Shown here: one piece after another, positions 53,101-62,100 of the stretch
How the letters are laid out: every line of letters begins with the position of its first letter
How positions within the stretch are numbered: the first letter of the stretch is position 1
DNA from: Pisaster brevispinus
Taxonomy: Eukaryota > Echinodermata > Asteroidea > Forcipulatida > Asteriidae
Direction: 5' to 3'
DNA length: 64,000 bases
Assembly (NCBI GenBank): GCA_023634235.1
Contig: JAMKCF010000013.1
Span: forward strand, 11,843,705-11,907,704
The notes under the pieces: generated by a model
What the model was told of the DNA's origin: nothing
Seen by the model: the letters and a program-made list of their open reading frames with translations, nothing else
Database searches by the model: none
Position numbers and translations under genes: made by a program

Positions 53101-56100
53101 TCATGAAGTTAGCCAAATGTGGTTGCAGCCTTGCCATTGCGGGAGTCGAGTTCAGCATTTAGAGCATTAGTTTTGGAGATGGTAGAACCAAGGTATGAAA
53201 ACTTAACGACCACACTCAGAGTTGTCCCAATGATGGACATTTTCAAGGTAAGTTGGAAGAGTTGACACGATGTACTTGTGGTCTGCGCTGTGTAGTTTTT
53301 CAGTCAACACACACAATTTTTTAATTTGCACTCCAACTTTTCAAACCCTAGCTAAAACACTGCCTCAGGAAAGCTGACCATGGTGAGAAACTTGGCAGCA
53401 TCAGAAAAGTAGCATGGTGCTTAGCCCCCAGTCAAGGTCCTTCCAGAAGGGATGGCACCAGTGGAAGGGGAAGGCATCCTGAAGTGTCAGATGAAGAAAG
53501 GACTATGTAGCGGTTGCATTCACACCAGATTTTCCCCCAGTGCTCTCAGACTAGCGGCATTCTTCAGAGAACATTCTGGGAGGTGCTGGCAGACTTCCAA
53601 GAAACCACCTGAATAATATCTGCCATTGAAATGCCTTAAAAAATTCCCATAAGGTTGAGGTTACCCTGACAAAATGAGCTCAGACTTGGAACCCAGTCTG
53701 AGCAGGCCCATCAGATTGCTGTAACAATCCATCAGGATATGTTATCCCAGGACACTGGAGCGGTAGGGGGGACCGAGACAATTAACAGTTGTTTATTGAG
53801 AGACATCCTGAACAAAGATGTGTGGCCGGTAAAAGTAGACCGACTTGCTTTTTGTGAGGAAATGGTCTGCGGGATCAAGCATACCCCAGTGGATTCCCAT
53901 CAGATGTATCCAAGTTCTAACAAGAGGGAGTGCAGCTTGCTATGTCTCCTTGACAGAGCAACCACCAGCAAAAAGCCTTTTATCAACAATTATAGTACCA
54001 AAACACTGGCGATTGGCTCAACGAGTGCCTTCGCCAGGGTGGTAGCATCTGGACAAGATCTCAGGGGACAATCAATGAACATGCCATAGTGGATTGCCCA
54101 AATGGCTGGACAGTAATTCTTAACTGTCGCGGATGAGAGGCCCCTCTCGAACAGATAAACCAGAAAACCCCTAACACTCTCAGTGACGAATTGGTGGGAT
54201 GATGAGAATGTCGTCTGCACAACTTACACAAGTGAAGTAGTCGGCTGCTGTACACTGCCCGACTGGATGACCTGCAGCTGTGCGCCTTGAGGATTACAGC
54301 CTGCTCCGAAAGACCTGCCGAGCGGAGGGAATGCATGAAAACATCCAGCATGTCAAGTAAAGATTCTTTGAAGGGGCTGATCGGGGCTAATCAGGGCTGG
54401 TAGAAGATGACTGCCGTCGGTGGGATGATCACAGGGCAGTGAAGCGAGTAACTCGACCAGCCTAGCGAACCACTGTTGGCAAGGCCAGACTGGGGCCATC
54501 AGGATTATCGTACAGTGCTCCTGTTCGATTTGGTAAGGATTCTGGCGATGAGGGACAGTAAAATTTCACGATGTAAAATTACTTGCAGAGTCAATGCCAA
54601 TTTTTTTTAAATAAATTGATCTCACCTTGCTGGCATACTGCCTGCACTCTCCAATGAAGAAGTCTGATATTCCTTTTGATGCCCAAGTGAGTTTAGTTAG
54701 GCCTGGGTGTATCTTTTTATCAAGATGCCGAATTCGCTCTCTAAACAAACCTCGTTCCTCCAAGGAAAGGGCAGATATTATCCTAAAATGTATAAGGTAA
54801 AAATAATCAAAAATAAAGAGATCAATCAATTCCTTAGAAATGCAATACCAACTTACTTAAACCTTTAACCGTCAGTCAAATAAATTTGGAGAATATGGAT
54901 GCATTTGAAAACCTGCTACATAATAAAATTTCTCCCAAAAATACATCACTTGCAAGATCACAGTAATGTCATTACATCCATTTACATCGAATACAAGTTT
55001 TAAAATTGTAAATTGTAAACAATTTCACAAATCTTGGAAAAATGGTTTTTTTTAAGCTGACCTTAATTACCGCTTCACGTTTTACCATAAAGAGCATGCA
55101 AAAAAAAATAAATCGTCATGATCTTTGGCGTCACGCATGCAAACTAGAGCAAGCTGCTATACTTAGTAGTAAAACGATACCCAAACCACAAAAAACTAGG
55201 AAGTCATTGTCCCGGCGACTGCCATGCAACATCACGTATAATCCATGCGACACAGAGTCTGTTTTTGCACTAAGTAATGTGGCATTTTATCTCAATTTAA
55301 AATATAACCTAACTTTGATTTGTTAGTGCAGTCTACATGGCCTAACACAGTCAGCATAAATTCACAATTTGACACTTCGAGCCGGATGTTGGAGGTTGAG
55401 AACTATTTCTCCAATTTATCTTCAGTTTCCAGATTTCATTTAAATTCTATTTATTACACTGTTAGTTTTGAATATAATCATTCCACCAATATGTTTCTGA
55501 GGGTTGAAAAAAGTGATGTGACAGAAGTAAAAAATAACACAAAATTGCACCCACATTAATCTCCCATAGCTGATGGCTCAGAGTTGCCCAGAAAATAAGA
55601 ACAGGCTCTTTAATGTTTTTATGTTTTCTTTGGAAGTCCATAATCAGCTCCTTGGTTTTTGTCTACATTTAATACAAGATTTTTTTCCTCGCACCATTTA
55701 ACAACAGAAGTTATGTGCACGATAAGCACTTTCATCATCATTTTTAATAAAACGAATAATCTGCAAACTTAACGACAAGTGAAACTGAGAAGGTAGCTTT
55801 ACAATCATGAGTACACAAAGAATATAGTGAAAGGTGCAATCATCTATTCTAACAACCTGTAATCATTCTAAAAGAAAGTCTTCAATCCAGTTAGAAATTG
55901 AAACAGGGAGATCGAGGTCATTAATAAGTTTAATAAGCAATTTAGACGATATAATAGTGTTAAAAGCAGAACTAAAAACAAACAAAAAGAATTCTAACAT
56001 AAACATAGCCTGCTGAGGTAGGTGCAGAGCTTTATGGAGACCGAGACAAATTGCATCCTCAACCCAATTATTTCTGTAAGCAAATTGATAACTGTCCAAA

Positions 56101-59100
56101 TTAGCTAGTAAAATCGAATTTAATAACTGAAGAACAACAAATTTAAAAAAATTCAAAAAAAACGAAGTGAGTGCCACTGGCCTGTAATCATTTCAGTGTG
56201 AAATGAACTCCTTCTTGGGAACTGATGTTCATTAGGATTTGAGGCACTTTGCGTTGTATAAGAGACAAGTTAAAAATGTCAGTAAAAACTTCAGCCAGCT
56301 GGGCAGAGCAGAATACAGTAACCAGGTGCCAATTCAATCAGGGCATACCACTTTGTGTTCAATGAGGCAAGAAAACTTGCATTGAACATCTAACAAACTG
56401 ATGATGAATGGTGCCTCGTCATCATTCTCGATTACATTCTCTATTAGTTGCTGGTGAGCTGTTATTTTTATTCAAAGCGACTGTAAAAGTTATTCAGTTG
56501 ATTTCATACAGCCCATATACGGTGTAATCAGAATAATGTTACCCCGAAGTTCCATGGGATTATTAGAGCCAAAGTTATCCTCAAATTTGTTCTTGAACAT
56601 GTGATCATTTATCATCTCTAATACTCCTTTCCAGAGTTGATTTGACTTTGCAAAATTCTTCAAATGTAGTTATCATGATCTATGATCAGTTCACCGATCT
56701 TTGCTGCCTTTTGCTTGATATACTAAAATTCCAAAGGGCAAATTGGTGGTTCAGAAGAAGGGTTGGGAGCAGGAAATGGGCACAAAGTTGTTATGATTGT
56801 TGATGCCAGTTTGACCAGTCTTCCATTTAGATTAATAGTGGGTGTTTAACACTGGAATTGGTCTTGGCTGCTGCTGAGCTGGAGATCTAAGTCCCTTACC
56901 GGTGGGTTTGCAACACTTATGCCCAGTTTTCTGAGCTTGTGAGAGACAGTTAGTGGATCTCTGCTTTCTACTGTGCATAGACTGTGTGATCATGGGCATT
57001 GTTCAGTAGCAGGGTCATTCAATGTGAAGAATGTCATTGACAATAGAATACAGGTGCTTGGTCCGGAACTCCCCATATCAAAGAAATGACGCCGGTCGAA
57101 AGGCAGTCAAATGGGGAACATAACCAGAAACGGCATGTCATTGACGAGCGGATAAGAGCACTTGACTCAAGAACACCGTACTCAAGCTCTGTCCAGTCGT
57201 GACACTTGACCATTATTGCTGCCTCATTCGGATGGGACATACATTATATAAAGCCGTTGGTCCCATGTATTGTGTAATGCACATAAAAGAATCCAGTACA
57301 CTTATCATAAAGAGAAGAGGTTTGCCCCAGTGTTCCTTGTTTGATTGGCTGCATAATGCGCCACAGCACCTTGTAAATCATTACATGGTGATATGTAAAA
57401 GAATAGGTCTCAAACGTAGCTCCACAATACCTTGCAGGAAAATACTGAATGCTAAATGGCCTTGAGCGTCACTAAGTGATGGATACGAGCGCTATATAAG
57501 AAGCCACTACTATTATTATTATTTATCAAATGGACAAGAAAATCTGTGAAATGTCACTGAAATACTCGATCACAAGGGTTGAAAACTGTCATCTTCGTTC
57601 TTCCGCATTCAAGCAAATGGCTGTTGGTATCCTTGTAAGAAGATAAGCTTGGAAAGTCAAAAAAATGAAGCAAACTTAGGAGCTGCCTGACGAGTGCAGC
57701 CTAACGATACTACATCGTATTATGTGATGAAGGGGGGCTAAATTGGTTTATTGAAGTTTGTAGCTACAGCCATGGCAGCATAATTATATTGCCTACACAA
57801 TCACACGCGCTACAGCTGCAACCACAACACTGAACTGACAACTGAATTGCACTTGCATGTCCAACATGATCAAGCAGTCTGCTTTACACAAAGGAGATGT
57901 TGCATACATTCATGTAATCAAATCTAAGTTAGCCACAACTCCAATATCTTTATAGCAAGACCTATGCATTACTTGCATATGTATACAGAAGGTGCTTTCT
58001 TTAAAATCAATGGCCATAAAATATGATGCTGTATCAATAAACAGACTAGAAATCACACACTACAAATCATTGCCTAAAGTATATTCAGGCATACCTTTTC
58101 CTTAAAGGCAAACAAGAAATTATTTTCCTCAAGAGTGTATTTTGTTTACATAACTTTCCAAACAAAAACCCTGTAAACTCGGTGGAAAAAATTGGGTTTA
58201 CTGCTGGCAAATTACAAGGTTACATGTAACTATCATATAGAGCTAATTATTATCACCTTTTGTGACACTGATTCTGATTTGTGACTGGTTTAGAGCATGA
58301 CCCTGGTATAAATTTGTCCTGCGAGAAAATCACACAAAAAAGAAAAATCATACTTTTTTTAAAAGCCTCACCTATTGTAATCACGCACAACAAGAAGCAC
58401 ATTTTCTCGCAGGTTTCTCAGTTCCTCTCTCTTGAGATAAACCTCTGTCGCATAGTGTGGTATTTCAAACATCAACTTCTCCCAGTATTGGATTTCATTA
58501 AATAACTTGAGTAGAACCCTGTGTTAACAAAACAAAACAAGCTCATATTAATAATAAGTGAACACTGGTACAACAGTTACAAAGAATACAGAAACAGAAT
58601 GCTGTTGCAAATACACACAAATTTTGTCACATATATTACCCCATCCTTAAGTAGCTGCACTGGTTGCCAATTTAATTTACCATTCCTTTTAAAATTTTAC
58701 ATTTAATTTTGTTTTTAGGTATATGCAGTCTTGGGCCTGATTATATCTACAACAAATTATATTCCCCAAGGGGAATGCTGCACTCTTTTGGTGATCAAGC
58801 CTTTGTTGTGGCTGCCCTTAAGATATGGCTTGCACTGCAATGTACTTTCACATTTATGGAGTCCATAAAGAAAGAAAAATGTAAAATTCACTTGTTTAAA
58901 GAGGCCTACACAGGTAGTCTGATACATATTATTTTGTAAATTAATGTGCGCTTTGCCAGGTTGTATTCTTTTTCATCATTTATTTCACTGTGTACATTTA
59001 CTTTATTTTGTCTCGTTTCCATTTAAACTGGGTTAGGGTATCTGATTTTGATAATAATTGTTAGTAACTTTATGCTGAATACATAATTTTCTTGGTAAAT

Positions 59101-62100
59101 CATATGCATTTTTGGGCTTCATTGAATTATTGTAGAGTTATAGAATTTCTATGGAACTTTTGTTAATCACATGCATTAGAAACAACAAGCACTCAATAAG
59201 ATTTATTTTTTTCTTCATATTAGCTGGAGCTTTGCTGTGATTAAATTAACGAGTGACCTTGTCAGATTTTAGTGGTAAATTTAAAGTGTTTTTGTTTTTT
59301 ATTCACTTGCAAAGCCCTGAGCGACTTGACCATCCACGATATCCGAGACAGGACCATTCCACATATCTAAGATGGGGGGGGGGGGGGGGGGGGGTCAGTT
59401 CCCAGAGTTGTTGGGGTTTTTTTATGGGCTGTGAAACTTGTTCCTGGCATACAACTGTACACAAAATGTGCTATACCAATGCACACAAACACAGATGACC
59501 CAGATCTAACCCAGTGGAACAATCTGTTCAGCTGTCTGTTCTCTGTTACAGGCTTGGCTTGTCATGTCATGTCTTGCCCGCTGCTTGAGCAAGGCCACTC
59601 AACTCACTCATGCTATCATTTATAGTGCATTTTGTATCTATGTACAAAACACATGGCTGAAAAGTGGGTGGTCAAAAAAGCACCTTTCAAAATTAACCAA
59701 AATTTAACATTACAAGAATCATTATTTAAACAAAAAAGCTTTTAAAAAGAGTTTATTCCATGGCATTAAAACTCACCAAAATGCAATGTAATTTCACTCA
59801 AATTTACCAATAAATGGTCTCAGAATTTACCATCAAAGGGTTTGTAGGTAATTGTACACTTCACAGAAAAGTTTACCATTTCACACGATAGAAACCACAC
59901 CGAAGTTTAAGCTGGCTACATAGTAGACATTTTCATCGAAACACTGTCATTACTGAAATTGTGTCTGGATTTTGGAATAAAGATCACAGCAGTGTTACCT
60001 TATGATTGTTTAGGAGTTAGACTATTTATAAATTTTATTCCAGGGTCTTGGTGTATTGTGTCACAAGGATCACCAAGTGTGTAACCATTAGATAATGATT
60101 TCTCAAAAACATGAGCAGCTATTTTAGTGTAATTTTAGTTGGTTTTTACGCATCCTCAATAAGAGCATACACCCTCTGTTGGCAAAATCTAACAGTGAAT
60201 TACTCAATAACACACAAACGCAACTTGAGAAGTAAAGACTGATATGTCACTGGTATGCACACTGAAGCCGTGTATATGCATCATCGCTGGTTCGCACTGG
60301 TATTATCATTATCATTGTAGGCAGCAGTATTGCAAGTGTCTGTGACTTCGTTCTTCGGCATTCTTAAACTACACAACATGAACGGTCAGGTTTTATTTTA
60401 ACCAAATGACAACAAGTAGGATTACTCTGGAGGAAAAATAAATTATTTTACAGTATGAATGTAAGATTTCATACAATGATCATCACAATGAACTCAAGAG
60501 ATTTCAGATAAGGCTCACCATTAGATAAGACCAAGAGATTTCTTTAAAAAGCATCTTGTATGCAGGAAATTACAATACTGCTATGGCCAGTTTGGTCATC
60601 AGTATTTTTGTTTTTTATGTGCCCCTTCTATGTCCAATAAAATCTTAGACAGTATGCTGATGATACTGTGCTCTATAGGGTTATCAGAAATCAATTAAGA
60701 GACTCTTCAATTTTGCTTGTTAAATACTAGGTGGATACATGGGCTCAGGGGCTCAGGGGCTCAGGGGCTCAGGGGCTCAGGGGCTCAGGGGCTCAGGGGC
60801 TCAGGGGCTCAGGGGCTCAGGGGCTCAGGGGCTCATGTCACTCATAGATACCCAGATGGACGTTGTGCAATTTCCACTTGGCAGGACTAAAGTTCATTAG
60901 GCAGTGGTAGAAAATACATGACTAATTGGTTCCAATGGCATAATAATATCTTTGCATGATTTAGTATAGTGATTTACCATTTCATGTCGGATGCCCTGTA
61001 TACCCACCTGGATATACAGTCGACTCTCGTTAATACGAGCTCGGAAGATACGAGACGCCGGTTAATACGAGGTATATTTCACTGGTCCCGAACTGTCCCA
61101 TGCGTGTTTCTATGTCTTAAAAAACGGAAGATACGAGCACGGTCGTAACGAGAACACGGATAATACAAGGTATTTTTGCGGCCCCATGATGACAAAATGT
61201 ATTGTTTTTCATACTTTTATAGCAAGATCGGAAAAATATTGTTGCGTAAAAGCTTACCGTTCAGTCAGCCAAGTTTCTGAAATTACATGCTTGTTGCCAA
61301 ACTATTTATCGGATCAGACCGGCTACACGGTTCCGTCCGATCCGAAAATCAGAAACATTACGCTGGTAACTTATGCTTGAAATACTACTTCGCCTACACG
61401 CCTAGCGGCTACCAGCGAAAACAACAATCAGCATAGGCGCTACGCAGTATCGAATCTGTCACATCATGGTCACATGAACGGCAAGTTTGACATGACTTTG
61501 CTATGATTTTTATTTTCAGTTATACAAAATATTAAATTTCTATGATCGTAGTCAACAAAGTTGCATTTATCATTATTATTTTTGTGTACAGGATGCTCGT
61601 AAGAACTGTAGCCAACTGCTCCATTCTAGCCTAGACACGTGTGTAGTGCAAGCACTATGACGACGTGTGTATACAGTACATGTTATTGTACGTGTAAATA
61701 GTGCGCTGCGTTTAAGACGAGGTTCGGATCATACGAGGAAAACGGGCCAGTCCGGCGGACCTCGTATTAACGAGAGTCGACTGTACACCTTTTTGTTACC
61801 TGAACTAACTGTGAAGCGCCCTTAATTTTGTGCGGGCTGATGTGTGCATCCACCTTAGCATTCCACTGAGTAGAATACACAGGCTTTTATCCTTTTGTTA
61901 CACATGGCTTACAAGAATGGACAGGCTGCCACTAGTGTTTATCGTTGTATTTGACTCAATGGGAGGCTAGTCTGAGCATTCCAAGATTCAACCATACCAT
62001 GGCAAATTATCAGCTGTGGCTTAGAGCAGAGGTTTTGAGATTCCAGGTGAAAGCATACATTGTACTCATATTTTCTCACACCAGAAAAACAACTCCAGTG

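Larger units (their letters stand above)
52515..54625. other. Intron between window exons 3 and 4
   Basis: Holds two degenerate retroelement remnants on the minus strand (53050-53265 and 53480-54560). 52515-53049 shows nothing recognised. Confidence 0.6.
54783..58371. other. 3.6-kb intron between window exons 2 and 3
   Basis: Holds an RT remnant (55570-56345) and a SINE-like repeat (57140-57525). The stretches 54783-55560 and 57526-58371 show nothing recognised. Confidence 0.6.

Noticed and set aside
53739..54089. 116-codon plus-strand frame
   Set aside because: It lies opposite the degenerate DIRS-like recombinase, which explains the sequence better on the minus strand.
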